Made by a program: the position numbers and the translations under genes. Of a DNA stretch of 64,000 nt, positions 41,000-49,981 are shown one piece after another. The first letter of the stretch is position 1; each line of letters opens with the position of its first letter. Source of the stretch: an uncultured Faecalibacterium sp. (GTDB taxonomy: Bacteria > Bacillota > Clostridia > Oscillospirales > Ruminococcaceae); contig CAKSYT010000009.1 of NCBI GenBank assembly GCA_934524985.1, positions 1 to 64,000 on the forward strand, given 5' to 3'. Under the pieces are notes generated by a model. It searched no databases and was not told where the DNA came from. It saw only the letters and a list, made by a program, of their open reading frames with translations.

Positions 41000-41126
41000 A
41001 CGTTCCTCCTGTTGTGCGCCCCTCCGGGCGGCCTCTATACTTATCTCCGGCTAGTATAGCACGAAACTTTCACAGGAAAAAGGCATGATCCCCGAAAAAA
41101 CGGGAGAATTTTACCCAAAAGTATGG

Positions 41127-41132
41127 TATAAT
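41127..41132 (+). promoter_or_regulatory. extended -10 promoter of the patatin/enzyme-I pair
   Basis: TGGTATAAT (TATAAT at 41127-41132) is an extended -10 without a good -35. It lies 47 bases before the patatin start. Confidence 0.6.
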
Positions 41133-41178
41133 TATAACAATGTTGGAAATACCGGGAACGTGCACGGGAGGGTTTGAT

Positions 41179-42360
41179 ATGGAACGCAGAGATCCCACGC
41201 AAAAGGCGCTGGTGCTGGCAGGCGGCGGTGCGCGCGGCAGCTATCAGGTAGGCGTCTGGCGGGCTTTGATGGAACTGGACTGGCATCCGCAGATCATCAC
41301 CGGCACCAGCGTAGGCGGGCTGAACGGTGCCATGTTCGTGCTGGACCTGTACGAGACCGCCCGGGATATGTGGCTGACCATCCGCAGCCGGGATGTGATG
41401 GAGCTGCCGGAGGAAAACGCCGACCTTTCCGCCCTGCACCAGTTTTTGCGCCGGGTGGTAAAGGAAGGCGGCATGGACGTGACCCCGCTGGAAGAGATCG
41501 TGGAGCGGGTGCTGGACGAGGACGCGCTGCGGGCAGCGCCCATCCGGTTCGGCATCGTGACGGTGGAGCAGCGCGGGCTGCGCCCCCGGGAGCTGACGCT
41601 GGAGGATATCCCCGCCGGGCAGGTGCGGGACTACCTGATGGCTTCGGCGGCCTGTTTCCCTGCCCTGCGGGCGCGGCAGATCGATGGGGTAAAGTTTCTG
41701 GACGGCGGGTACAGCGATAATATGCCCACCGGCCTTGCCAAGACCATGGGCGCGGAGGAGCTGGTCTGTGTGGACCTTGAGGGCGTGGGCATCACCCGCC
41801 CCAACCTGACCGGTCTGCCCACCACCATGATCCGCAGCTACTGGGAGCTGGGCGATATCCTCCACTTCGACCCCGACACCGCAAAGCGCAACATGGAGCT
41901 GGGCTACTACGACACTCTGCGCGCCTTTGGCCGCATCCGGGGCTGTGCCTACGCGGTGGACAGCGGTACGGACAGCAGCGCCGACGCTGAAGCCTTCCGC
42001 GCGGCCTTTGACGCGGTGCAGAAGGAAGTGCGGGAGAAGTACCCCGTCACCCTGACGGCAGACGCCGCTTTGCTGCTGGCACGGATGAAGGACGCCCAGC
42101 TTGCCCCGCTGGAAGCCGCCGCCGAGGCTGCCGGGGTGGACCCCACCCATTTCTACACCACCCGGACGCTGGCCGAGGCGTTTCTGGCGGCGTGCGATAA
42201 AGAGCGCATGGAAAGCTTTGCCCCGCTGTTTACAGGCAGCAGCACCGCCGGGCAGGCGGCGCTGGCCGCTTTGCTGCCCAATACATTCTTACAGGCGCTG
42301 GTGTGGCGCACTTTGACCGCACCGGCTTTGCCGGAGGTGACAGAAGATGAAGGTTTATAA
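41179..42360 (+). CDS. patatin-like phospholipase
   Basis: A 393-residue patatin-domain protein. The oxyanion hole is ALVLAGGGARGSYQVGVW, the nucleophile Ser44 lies in TGTSVGGLNG, and the catalytic Asp is in VKFLDGGYSDN (about residue 175). It should be an acyl hydrolase on membrane lipids. A C-terminal part of about 130 residues beyond the patatin domain is alanine-rich and unassigned. The ATG at 41179 has GGGAGGG upstream. The last 14 bases overlap the start of the enzyme-I-like gene, implying coupled translation, an unusual pairing. Confidence 0.9.
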   Translation: MERRDPTQKALVLAGGGARGSYQVGVWRALMELDWHPQIITGTSVGGLNGAMFVLDLYETARDMWLTIRSRDVMELPEENADLSALHQFLRRVVKEGGMDVTPLEEIVERVLDEDALRAAPIRFGIVTVEQRGLRPRELTLEDIPAGQVRDYLMASAACFPALRARQIDGVKFLDGGYSDNMPTGLAKTMGAEELVCVDLEGVGITRPNLTGLPTTMIRSYWELGDILHFDPDTAKRNMELGYYDTLRAFGRIRGCAYAVDSGTDSSADAEAFRAAFDAVQKEVREKYPVTLTADAALLLARMKDAQLAPLEAAAEAAGVDPTHFYTTRTLAEAFLAACDKERMESFAPLFTGSSTAGQAALAALLPNTFLQALVWRTLTAPALPEVTEDEGL

Positions 42361-43978
42361 AGGCGTATCCGCATCCCCGGGGCTGGTGCTGGGTCAGGTG
42401 AGCCGTCTGGAGCACCATGTGGAGACCTTCAGCCACGGCCCTTTCAACCCGGAGCGGGAGCTGCGGCTGCTGGCCAACGCCGTGCACACGGCGCAGAACG
42501 AGCTGGACTCCATGGCAGAGCGCGCCGCCCCCACCGAGCAGGCCATCTTTTTGTTCCAGAGCATGATGCTGGACGATGAGGGCATGATGAACGAGGTGCG
42601 TTTTTGCATCAATGCGGGCATCAGCGCCTCGGCGGCGATGCATCAGGTGGGGCAGCGCTACGCCGACCAGCTTGCCAACATGAAGGATAACCCCTATATG
42701 CAGCTGCGCAGCGTGGATATTCTGGACGCCACCCGCCGGGTGATCAATATCCTGACCAACCGTCCCCGGGTGTGGCTGGCGCTGGATCATCCGGTGATCC
42801 TTGCCGCCGACCGGCTGATGCCCACCGACCTGTTCAGCGTGCCCTCCGGCATGATCTTAGGCGTCATCACCGCCGAGGGCAGCGGCCAGAGCCACGCCGC
42901 CATCATTGCCCGGGCAATGAATATCCCGGGCATCGTGCAGGTGGGCAAGGATTTTCTGGACGACTGCGACGGACGCACCGTCATTCTGGACGCAACCAAC
43001 GGCAACTGCATCCTTGACCCGGATGCTGTCGCCCGCCAGCAGGCGGAGGCCAGCATCTGCCAGCTCCAGCGCGAGGACGCGGAGATGAAGCAGCTGCACA
43101 GCCTGCCGGACGAGACGCGGGACGGCGTGCCCTTTGAACTGCTTGCCAACTGCTTCGGCCCGGAGGATATCGACACTGCCATGCAGTCCGGTGCCAAGGG
43201 CGTGGGGCTGCTGCGCAGCGGCTACATGATGCTGCCCGGGCGCATTCTGGACGAGCAGGAGCAGTATTTCTTCTATTGCTCCTGTCTGGCGGCGGCAAAC
43301 GGCTGTCCGGTGACCGTGCGCACCTTCGACTTCGGCTCCGACCGCACCGTGGCGGATGCCAATCAGGGGCCGCAGTCCTCTAAGCTCGGCCTGCGCGGCA
43401 TCCGCAACAGCCTGCGCCAGCCCCAGCAGTTCCAGACCCAGATCTGCGCCTTGCTGCGCGCCGCCGCGCGCGGGCCGCTGCGGGTGATGTTCCCCATGGT
43501 GACCGAGGTGGAAGATTGGGACGCTGCCATGAGCATTGTGGAGCACTGCCGCCAGAGCCTGCGGGAGCGGGGCGTGCCCTTTAATGAGGATGTCAAATTC
43601 GGCGTGATGCTGAGCATCCCCGCCGCCTGCCTGACCGTGGAGGACTTTGTAGCCCACGGCTGCGATTTTCTGGTCATCGGCACCAACGACCTGACCCAGT
43701 ACACCCACGCCGCCGACCGGGAGCTTGCCAGCGCAGAACACTACTACCGCCCCGCCAGCCCTGCCATGAAAAAGCTGATCACCATGGTGATGGATGCCGC
43801 CAGCGCGCACCACGTCCCGGTGACTATCTGCGGCCTTGCCGTGGGCAACCCCGCCAACACGGCGCAGTACCTGCACCTTGGTCTGCGCAGCTTCTCGGTG
43901 AGCCCCCAGAACCTGCTCAAGGTAAAGCAAGCTCTGCTGGACACCGATGCCCACCCGGATGCAGGGGAAAACGCCTGA
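42347..43978 (+). CDS. enzyme-I-like PEP-protein phosphotransferase
   Basis: A 543-residue protein with the full PtsI layout: N-terminal swivelling domain with the phospho-His in GSGQSHAAIIAR (His183), HPr-binding helical region (about 20-140), and the PEP barrel (about 245-535) with LRSGYMMLP, TVRTFDFGSDR, SKLGLRGIRNSLR, GTNDLTQYTHAADRE and the Cys in VTICGLAVGN. Compared with E. coli enzyme I, the Mg ligand Glu of GIMIExPAA is Ser423 (GVMLSIPAA), YRTEFL is LRSGYM, and CGE is CGL. It could be a divergent PTS enzyme I or a PEP protein with another partner. No HPr gene is adjacent. It overlaps the patatin gene. Confidence 0.85.
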   Translation: MKVYKGVSASPGLVLGQVSRLEHHVETFSHGPFNPERELRLLANAVHTAQNELDSMAERAAPTEQAIFLFQSMMLDDEGMMNEVRFCINAGISASAAMHQVGQRYADQLANMKDNPYMQLRSVDILDATRRVINILTNRPRVWLALDHPVILAADRLMPTDLFSVPSGMILGVITAEGSGQSHAAIIARAMNIPGIVQVGKDFLDDCDGRTVILDATNGNCILDPDAVARQQAEASICQLQREDAEMKQLHSLPDETRDGVPFELLANCFGPEDIDTAMQSGAKGVGLLRSGYMMLPGRILDEQEQYFFYCSCLAAANGCPVTVRTFDFGSDRTVADANQGPQSSKLGLRGIRNSLRQPQQFQTQICALLRAAARGPLRVMFPMVTEVEDWDAAMSIVEHCRQSLRERGVPFNEDVKFGVMLSIPAACLTVEDFVAHGCDFLVIGTNDLTQYTHAADRELASAEHYYRPASPAMKKLITMVMDAASAHHVPVTICGLAVGNPANTAQYLHLGLRSFSVSPQNLLKVKQALLDTDAHPDAGENA

Positions 43979-44013
43979 AAATGCTTTACAAATCGTAATA
44001 TAATGCAAAATAA

Positions 44014-44058
44014 TAAGAGGCTGCTGCACAAACCTTTGTGCAGCAGCCTCTTATTGCT
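44014..44058. terminator. bidirectional terminator
   Basis: AAGAGGCTGCTGCACAAA / TTTGTGCAGCAGCCTCTT with a short CC centre, between the convergent enzyme-I-like and rsmE genes. Confidence 0.93.
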
Positions 44059-44060
44059 TC

Positions 44061-44804
44061 TTACTCCAGATTCCCGGTCAGGGTCATGACGGCGGAGAGC
44101 ACCGCCAGCGGGGCGGTCTCGCACCGGAGGATGCGGGGGCCAAGGCCCACCGTTTTTGCCCCGGCGCGCGCAGCCATTTCGGCTTCCTCGGCGGCAAAGC
44201 CGCCCTCTGCGCCGGTCACGATGGCAAGGCGCAGCTTCTGCCCATCGGCGGGCTTTGCTTCGGCCAGCAGCTGGCGCAGGGGTGCGCCGCCGCACTCGTA
44301 GCAGAACAGCACAAGGTCGTACTGGTCAAAGCTGCGGCACACCGCCCCAAAGTTCGGCAGCGGCAGGGCTACGTCCGGCAGAACGCCCCGGCCGCACTGC
44401 TTGGCGGCTTCCAGCGCAATGCGGTTGTAGCGCTCGTTCTTCTGCTCCTCTTTTTTGGGTGCAGCCACACAGTAGCGGCTGAAAAAGGGCACGATGTGGG
44501 CAGCGCCCAGCTCCACCCCGTGCTTGATGATCTGTTCCAGCTTATCCTGCTTGGGGTAGCCCGCCAGCAGAGTTACCTCCACGGTGGGCTCGGCGGCACT
44601 GGGATAGCCCGGCTCTACGGCAAAGTCTACTCTGTCCTCCCCAAAACCGGTGATGGTGGCGGTGTACTCCACGGCGTTGCCGTCGCAGAGGATGACGGTA
44701 TCCCCCGGCTTTGCCCGCATCACCCGGGCAAGGTGATGGGCGTCCGCACCCCGCAGGGTGGCGGTGCCGTCAGAGATCTCGGTGGTAAAGTAGCGGTGCG
44801 GCAT
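44061..44804 (-). CDS. rsmE: 16S rRNA (uracil-1498-N3)-methyltransferase
   Basis: A 247-residue SPOUT methyltransferase. The N-terminal PUA-like part includes DGTATLRGADAHHLARVMRAKPGDTVILCDG; the C-terminal trefoil knot carries LAIVTGAEGGFAAEEAEMA and VGLGPRILRCETAPLAVLSAV. It methylates U1498 of 16S rRNA using SAM. The gene lies 31 bases after prmA on the same strand, the usual bacterial arrangement of these two ribosome-modifying genes. AGAAGGAGC precedes the ATG. Confidence 0.97.
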   Translation of the reverse strand: MPHRYFTTEISDGTATLRGADAHHLARVMRAKPGDTVILCDGNAVEYTATITGFGEDRVDFAVEPGYPSAAEPTVEVTLLAGYPKQDKLEQIIKHGVELGAAHIVPFFSRYCVAAPKKEEQKNERYNRIALEAAKQCGRGVLPDVALPLPNFGAVCRSFDQYDLVLFCYECGGAPLRQLLAEAKPADGQKLRLAIVTGAEGGFAAEEAEMAARAGAKTVGLGPRILRCETAPLAVLSAVMTLTGNLE

Positions 44805-44835
44805 ACTGTGCGCTCCTTCTTACAATATTTGAATC

Positions 44836-45750
44836 TCAGGCCTTTTTGCAGACGATGCACTCCCAGCCGCGCTTTTCCTTGACCTCCACGACGGACAGAC
44901 CGGCTTTTTCCAGCCCGGCGATCACTTCGTCCTTGCGGCTGTCGATGATGCCGCTGGCAATAAAGGTAGCGCCCTCGGCCATCAGGCCGGGCACGGCGGG
45001 CGCAAGGCTGAGGATGGCGTTTGCCACGATGTTGGCAGTGATGATATCATAGGTGCCGCTGGCCTTGTCGGACAAATCGCCCACCAGCACGGTCAGCTTA
45101 TCCTGCACGCCGTTCAGGGCTGCGTTCTCCCCGGCAGTGCGCACCGCCACGGGGTCGATGTCCACGCCCTCGGCGCTGGCAGCGCCCAGCTTGAGGGCGG
45201 CAATAGCAAGGATGCCGCTGCCGGTGCCGATATCCAGCACCCGCTCGCCGCCGCGCACCTGCTCGTCCAGTGCTTCAAGGCAGAGGCTGGTGGTCTCGTG
45301 GCCGCCGGTGCCGAAGGCAAGGCCGGGGTCAAGGATCAGCTTGACCCGGTCGGTGTCGTACTGCTGCCACGAGGGCACCACAGCCAGACGGCTGCCGATC
45401 TCCATGGGGTGGTAGTATTTGCGCCAGCCGTTCTGCCAGTCCTCCTGCTCCACACCCTCGGTCTCCACGGTGTAGGGGATGCCGGCGGCTTCCATGCGGG
45501 CGGCGATGAGCGCCAGTGTCTCCACCTGAGAAGCACCCGGCTCCAGATACAGATGGATGATCACGGTATCCCGGGGCTTATCCAGCAGCTCCTGCTCGAT
45601 CAGGTCCACATGGGCGATCTCGGCCACCTGCTGCTCGATGTCGCTGTAATCCTCGATGTAGATGCCGCCCTCGGCGATCAGGGTAGCAACGGCCTCGGCG
45701 TTTTCGGCATCAGCCTTGGCCACGGTCAGGCGGATATCGGTCCATTCCAT
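44836..45750 (-). CDS. prmA: ribosomal protein L11 methyltransferase
   Basis: A 304-residue enzyme. The start at 45750 (MEWTDIRLTVAKADAEN) has AAAGGAGA upstream; the open frame further upstream is non-coding. The N-terminal substrate-binding domain (about 1-130) is followed by the SAM domain with DPGLAFGTGGHETTSLCLEALD, VLDIGTGSGILAIAALKLGA, EGVDIDPVAV and the catalytic-loop NIVANAIL. It trimethylates lysines and the N-terminus of L11 in the cytoplasm. First gene of the prmA-rsmE unit. Confidence 0.97.
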   Translation of the reverse strand: MEWTDIRLTVAKADAENAEAVATLIAEGGIYIEDYSDIEQQVAEIAHVDLIEQELLDKPRDTVIIHLYLEPGASQVETLALIAARMEAAGIPYTVETEGVEQEDWQNGWRKYYHPMEIGSRLAVVPSWQQYDTDRVKLILDPGLAFGTGGHETTSLCLEALDEQVRGGERVLDIGTGSGILAIAALKLGAASAEGVDIDPVAVRTAGENAALNGVQDKLTVLVGDLSDKASGTYDIITANIVANAILSLAPAVPGLMAEGATFIASGIIDSRKDEVIAGLEKAGLSVVEVKEKRGWECIVCKKA

Positions 45751-45982
45751 AGTACAAGTCTCCTTTTTGTATGCTTGCCCTTCCGGCGGCGCCGGAGGGA
45801 AAAATTCTGTCACCTGTATAGTACCCGATTCTGCGCCCGGATGCAAGCCCCTCGGCAAAACCGGCGGCGCTGGTACAATGTTTGCACAGATTGACTTTCG
45901 GTAAAACATCCGGTATGCTATACTGGACAAGGCAAAAAACGTGATGCTGCGCAAAGCGGCATCGGAAAGGGTTCTTTATCGT

Positions 45983-46585
45983 ATGTGTACCAAAACCTTC
46001 ACATGGCGGCTGCTCACCGGCCCTGAGCTGACCGAAGTGTATCTGAACGAGATGCGCCGGGACTTCCCCGCCGGGGAGCTGAAGCCCCTGAGCATGATCC
46101 TGACCAGCGAAGCGGAGGGCACCGCCCACACATGGGGCGTGTTTGACGGCGACACGCTGGCGGCTTATCTTTTGATGGTGCGGCCGGAGGGCTGCCGGGT
46201 GAGCCAGCTGGATTATTTTGCCGTGGTGCCCGCCTACCGCGCCCACGGCATCGGGGCGCAGCTGCTGGCGCAGCTGCCCGCCCAGGAGGGCGACGCCGAA
46301 GCGATTTTGATTGAAGCCGAAATGCCGGAAAAGGCCGAGGACGCCGCCATGGCGGTGCGGCGTCTGGGCTTCTACGCCCGCTGCGGCGCATGGGACACCC
46401 ACTACACCGAGCATCTTTTTGACGCATGGTTCCGTATTCTGGTGCTGGACTGCCCGGGCTGTACCTCCCTTGCCCCGGAAGCTGTGGTAGAGGCACTGGC
46501 CGACTGCTACCGCCGCACCATCAGCCCCACCCAGTGGCAAAAGCACGTTCAGTTCTTTGCCCCGGACGGCAGTGTGTGCGGGTAA
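45983..46585 (+). CDS. GNAT-family N-acetyltransferase
   Basis: A 200-residue protein whose acetyl-CoA motif is LDYFAVVPAYRAHGIGAQLLAQL (RxxGxGA type, about residues 75-95). The first part (LTGPELTEVYLNEMRRDFPAGELKPLSMI) resembles GNAT proteins of clostridia whose substrate is unknown. The ATG at 45983 has GAAAGGG about 11 bases upstream; two in-frame ATG codons at 45941 and 45944 lack a site. A possible -10 (TATACT, 45919-45924) precedes it. It lies 39 bases before the FadR-type regulator gene on the same strand. Confidence 0.85.
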   Translation: MCTKTFTWRLLTGPELTEVYLNEMRRDFPAGELKPLSMILTSEAEGTAHTWGVFDGDTLAAYLLMVRPEGCRVSQLDYFAVVPAYRAHGIGAQLLAQLPAQEGDAEAILIEAEMPEKAEDAAMAVRRLGFYARCGAWDTHYTEHLFDAWFRILVLDCPGCTSLAPEAVVEALADCYRRTISPTQWQKHVQFFAPDGSVCG

Positions 46586-46624
46586 CAAAACCATCAAATG
46601 CGCAAGGACATGGAGGGAGCTGCC

Positions 46625-47380
46625 ATGAGTGAATTTTCACACCTGAAAAACAAGCTGCTGGCCGAGCAGGTGGAGGACCAGATCTACCATTATATTCTGG
46701 ACGAAGCGCTGGAGCCGGGGGCAAAACTGCCCAACGAGTTTGCACTGGGCGAAAAGTTCCGGGTGGGGCGCAGCACCATCCGCGAGGCGGTGAAGCTGCT
46801 GTCCAGCAAGGGCATCGTAGAGGTGCGGCAAGGCTCCGGCACCTATGTGGTGACCACGGTGAAGGGGCTTTCCGACCCGCTGAACCTGCGCAGCGTGCAG
46901 AACAAGAACGCACTGGCCTTTGATCTGGTAAACGTCCGTCTGCTGCTGGAACCGGGCATTGCGGAGATGGCGGCGCAGAACGCCACCCCGGAGGACATCG
47001 AGCGGCTGCGGCGGCTCTGCGAACGGGTGGAGACTAAGATCCACGAGGGCGACCGCTACATCGAGGACGATATTGCCTTTCACACCTGCATCGCCGAGAG
47101 CAGCAAGAATCTGGTGGTGGGGCAGTTGATCCCGGTCATCGACACGGCGGTGATGATGTTCGTGAACGTCACCCACAAAAAGCTCATTGATGAGACCATC
47201 ATGACCCACCGCATGATCACCGAAGCCATTGCCAACCACGACCCCATCGGCGCAAAGGCCGCCATGGTGATGCACCTGAACTTCAACCGCAGCTACATCA
47301 AAAAGGTCTACGATGGTGAGGACCCGGATGACGGCACCATCGGCATGGCGGCGTATGTCATGGATAAGAAAGAGGACTAG
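46625..47380 (+). CDS. GntR-family (FadR subfamily) regulator
   Basis: A 251-residue protein. The winged HTH (about 10-78) contains GAKLPNEFALGEKFRVGRSTIREAVKLLSSKGIVEVRQGSGTYV; the all-helical FCD effector domain follows (about 95-235), with the metal or ligand His in YIEDDIAFHTCIAES and HRMITEAIANHD. FCD regulators of this type respond to sugar acids or related metabolites. The dehydratase and GntP permease genes 700 bases downstream are the obvious targets. The ATG at 46625 has TGGAGGGA upstream. A MITE-like copy starts directly after its stop codon. Confidence 0.92.
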   Translation: MSEFSHLKNKLLAEQVEDQIYHYILDEALEPGAKLPNEFALGEKFRVGRSTIREAVKLLSSKGIVEVRQGSGTYVVTTVKGLSDPLNLRSVQNKNALAFDLVNVRLLLEPGIAEMAAQNATPEDIERLRRLCERVETKIHEGDRYIEDDIAFHTCIAESSKNLVVGQLIPVIDTAVMMFVNVTHKKLIDETIMTHRMITEAIANHDPIGAKAAMVMHLNFNRSYIKKVYDGEDPDDGTIGMAAYVMDKKED

Positions 47381-47436
47381 ACCCTCTCAGTCATCGCTGC
47401 GCGATGCCAGCTCCCCCGAAAGGGGGAGCTTTTTTG
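47381..47436. repeat. MITE-like half copy acting as a terminator
   Basis: It starts ACCCTCTCAGTCATCGCTGC directly after the regulator stop codon, contains GCGATG-type pairing and then the AGCTCCCCC/GGGGGAGCT hairpin with a TTTTTTG tail. The right half of the element is missing, so the element now supplies the terminator. Confidence 0.8.
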
Positions 47437-47525
47437 CGTTATCATCAGAGGAAAAAACCTTTTATTTGCAAGCTCTGCTGCGGGATAACCTTTTTCTTGC
47501 CAGTAGCGTGCAAAGACGCTCCGCT

Positions 47526-47695
47526 GGGCCAGAGGCAGGGAGGGGTGTTCCGACTCCCCCCTCCCTACCTCTGGACTCCACCCACCCCGCAACGGGTCAA
47601 GGGCTGCACGCCCTTAACAATCCTAAAGAAGAAGTCGAAGCACAAAAAAGCTAGCGCTGCGCCAGTCGGCGCTATCGCTTTAACGCTTTTTTCGC
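47526..47695. other. structured intergenic element of unknown type
   Basis: Three hairpins in a row: CCAGAGGCAGGGAGGGG / CCCCTCCCTACCTCTGG (47529-47574, one mismatch); AAGGGC/GCCCTT (47599-47615) after a single-stranded CCACCCACCCCGCAACGGGTC; and an interrupted A/T-capped stem AAAAAAGC...GCTTTTTT (about 47645-47692) with an AGCGC/GCGCT inside. No open frame with a ribosome site. It may be a structured RNA on either strand or another interspersed repeat family. Together with the flanking MITE-like copies it occupies most of the 715-base gap before the dehydratase gene. Confidence 0.45.
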
Positions 47696-47708
47696 TTCTC
47701 CATCCATA

Positions 47709-47855
47709 GCCCCTCAGGCTCACTACGTTCGCCAGCTCCCCCGAGGGGGAGCGAGCACGCCCGGAAGCTTTCTCGTTATTCCTAACACTTTAGCAATGAA
47801 CGTAACGGCTTGGCTCCCCCTTCGGGGGAGCTGGCGCGGGAGCGCCTGAGAGGGT
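47709..47855. repeat. MITE-like repeat
   Basis: It begins GCCCCTCAGGCTCACTACG, contains AGCTCCCCC/GGGGGAGC and GGCTCCCCC/GGGGGAGC hairpins around an A/T-rich spacer, and ends GAGCGCCTGAGAGGGTC. Confidence 0.82.
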
Positions 47856-48005
47856 CTTCCCAAAGTCATCAGACGACTTTTTCTCCGTATTTTTACCAAA
47901 AGCCGCTTTGGCGGCTGATTTTGGGCAAAATTCGCCCGGATTTGGGCAGAGTGCATGATGTATCCCAGAGCTTTTGCACAAAAAGTAGGACATACCCGTG
48001 ACAAC

Positions 48006-48034
48006 TTGCAAAGAGACGTCTGCGGATTTACAAT
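48006..48034 (+). promoter_or_regulatory. promoter of the sugar-acid dehydratase operon
   Basis: TTGCAA (48006-48011) and TACAAT (48029-48034), 17-base spacer, about 60 bases before the start codon. Upstream (47856-48005) there are only short palindromes (AGTCATCAGACGACT, AGCCGCTTTGGCGGCT) that could be operators. Confidence 0.7.
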
Positions 48035-48095
48035 AAAATCACAGAAGGTCCGACAGAAAAAAGGACAAAGGCAAGCAATATTTGGAGGTATGGAT

Positions 48096-49883
48096 ATGGA
48101 GTTGCGTTCACAAAACGTCCGCACGTTAGCACCCGAGAATGACCCGCTGAAGATGGGTATGGGCTGGAAGGTCGAGGACCTTGCAAAGCCCCAAATCATG
48201 GTGGAAAGCACCTTCGGCGACAGCCACCCCGGCAGCGCCCATCTGGATCAGTTCGTCAAGGAAGCCGTGCAGGCGGTCAACGACAACGGCGGCAAGGCTG
48301 CCCGCTACTTTGCCACCGATATGTGCGACGGCATCGCACAGGGGCATGACGGCATCAATTATTCCCTGCCCCACCGCGACGCCATCGTGAATCTGGTGGA
48401 AGCACAGGCAAACGCCAGCGTCTATGACGGCGGCGTGTTCATCGCCAGCTGCGACAAGTCCGTGCCCGCCATGCTGATGAGCATCGGCCGCTTGAAGGAC
48501 ATGAGCGCCATCGTGGTCACCGGCGGCGTCATGGAAGCCCATACCCTGCCGAAAGAATATGTGGTCAGCGACCCCGCCTGCGCCATCAACGAGCTGCTGA
48601 CCTTGGAGCAGATCGGCAAGTTTGACGCATGGGAAAAGACCGGCGTCATCCCCAACAGCCAGCTGGACTACTACAAGCACAACGCCTGCCCCAGCTGCGG
48701 TGCCTGCTCCTTCATGGGCACCGCCTCCACCATGCAGATCATGGCGGAAGCACTGGGCCTGATGCTGCCGGGCACCGCCCTGATGCCCGCCACCGCCCCG
48801 GAGCTGAAGCAGGCCGCCTACGATGCCGGCAAGCAGCTGATGGAGCTGGTCAAGAAGGGCATCACCGCCAAGGACATCGTGACCAAGAAGAGCTTTGAGA
48901 ACGCCATCATGGTGCACGCCGCCATTTCCGGCTCCACCAACGCCACCATGCACCTGCCCGCCATCGCCCACGAGTTCGGCATTGAGATCGACGCCGACAC
49001 CTTTGACCGGATGCACCGCGGCGCACACTACCTGCTGAACATCCGTCCCTCCGGCGACTGGCCCGCACAGTACTTCTACTACGCAGGCGGCGTGCCCCGG
49101 GTGATGGAGGAGATCAAGTCCATGCTGCATCTGGACGTGATGACCGTCACCGGCAAGACGCTGGGCGAGAATCTGGAGGAGCTGAAGAAGAACGGCTTCT
49201 ACCAGCACTGCGATGCCATTCTGGCGGAAAAGACCGCCGGTTTTGCCCGCCCGGTCAGCCGCGAGGACATCATCCACAGCTTTGATAACGCCAAGGGCAC
49301 CGACGGCAGCATCGCCATCCTGAAGGGTAACCTTGCCCCGGAAGGCTGTGTCATCAAGCACACCGCCTGCCCCAAGAATATGTTTGAAGCCACCCTGCGC
49401 GCCAAGCCCTACGACAGCGAGGAGGAGTGCATCTCCGCTGTGCTGCACGGCGAGGTGAAGCCCGGTGACGCCATCTTTATCCGGTACGAGGGCCCGCGCG
49501 GCAGCGGTATGCCCGAGATGTTCTACACGGGCGAAGCCATCTGCGCCGACCCGAAGCTGGCTTCCAGCGTAGCGCTGATCACCGACGGACGCTTCTCCGG
49601 CGCAAGCCGCGGCCCGGTCATCGGTCATGTCAGCCCGGAGGCTGCTGTGGGCGGCCCCATCGCACTGGTGGAGCCGGACGACCTGATCCAGATCGATGTG
49701 CATAACCGCAAGCTGGCCATTGTGGGCGTGAAGGGCGAGCCCAAGACCCCCGAGGAGATGGACGCCATCCTTGCCGCGCGCCGCGCCAACTGGAAGCCCA
49801 AGGCTCCCAAGTACACCAAGGGTCTGCTGAAACTCTACTCTCAGCACGCCGTCAGCCCCATGAAGGGTGCATACATGGAGTAA
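48096..49883 (+). CDS. IlvD/Edd-family dehydratase, probably a sugar-acid dehydratase
   Basis: A 595-residue Fe-S dehydratase. Cluster ligands are visible in ATDMCDGIAQGHDG, FIASCDKSVPAMLM and CPSCGACSFMGTASTMQ; the family C-terminus has ITDGRFSGASRGPVIGHVSPEA. It removes water from a dihydroxy acid. The family includes dihydroxyacid dehydratase (valine/isoleucine), 6-phosphogluconate dehydratase and aldonate dehydratases. The permease of the gluconate family directly downstream, the FCD regulator upstream and the absence of other ilv genes favour a sugar-acid substrate. The ATG at 48096 is chosen because TTGGAGG ends seven bases before it; the ATG at 48090 is too close. Confidence 0.88.
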   Translation: MELRSQNVRTLAPENDPLKMGMGWKVEDLAKPQIMVESTFGDSHPGSAHLDQFVKEAVQAVNDNGGKAARYFATDMCDGIAQGHDGINYSLPHRDAIVNLVEAQANASVYDGGVFIASCDKSVPAMLMSIGRLKDMSAIVVTGGVMEAHTLPKEYVVSDPACAINELLTLEQIGKFDAWEKTGVIPNSQLDYYKHNACPSCGACSFMGTASTMQIMAEALGLMLPGTALMPATAPELKQAAYDAGKQLMELVKKGITAKDIVTKKSFENAIMVHAAISGSTNATMHLPAIAHEFGIEIDADTFDRMHRGAHYLLNIRPSGDWPAQYFYYAGGVPRVMEEIKSMLHLDVMTVTGKTLGENLEELKKNGFYQHCDAILAEKTAGFARPVSREDIIHSFDNAKGTDGSIAILKGNLAPEGCVIKHTACPKNMFEATLRAKPYDSEEECISAVLHGEVKPGDAIFIRYEGPRGSGMPEMFYTGEAICADPKLASSVALITDGRFSGASRGPVIGHVSPEAAVGGPIALVEPDDLIQIDVHNRKLAIVGVKGEPKTPEEMDAILAARRANWKPKAPKYTKGLLKLYSQHAVSPMKGAYME

Positions 49884-49981
49884 ACCGTTCCGCATAAATA
49901 ACAAAAAGTAAACCGCCCGGCGGGTTTTGCCGGACGGCTTGGATAAGTGCAACCAAAAATCACGAAACGGAGGAAATTTCT

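Noticed and set aside
47313..47709. Two overlapping plus-strand open frames after the FadR-type regulator gene
   Set aside because: They begin in the regulator or the MITE-like copy and run through the structured element; composition and lack of ribosome sites argue against coding.
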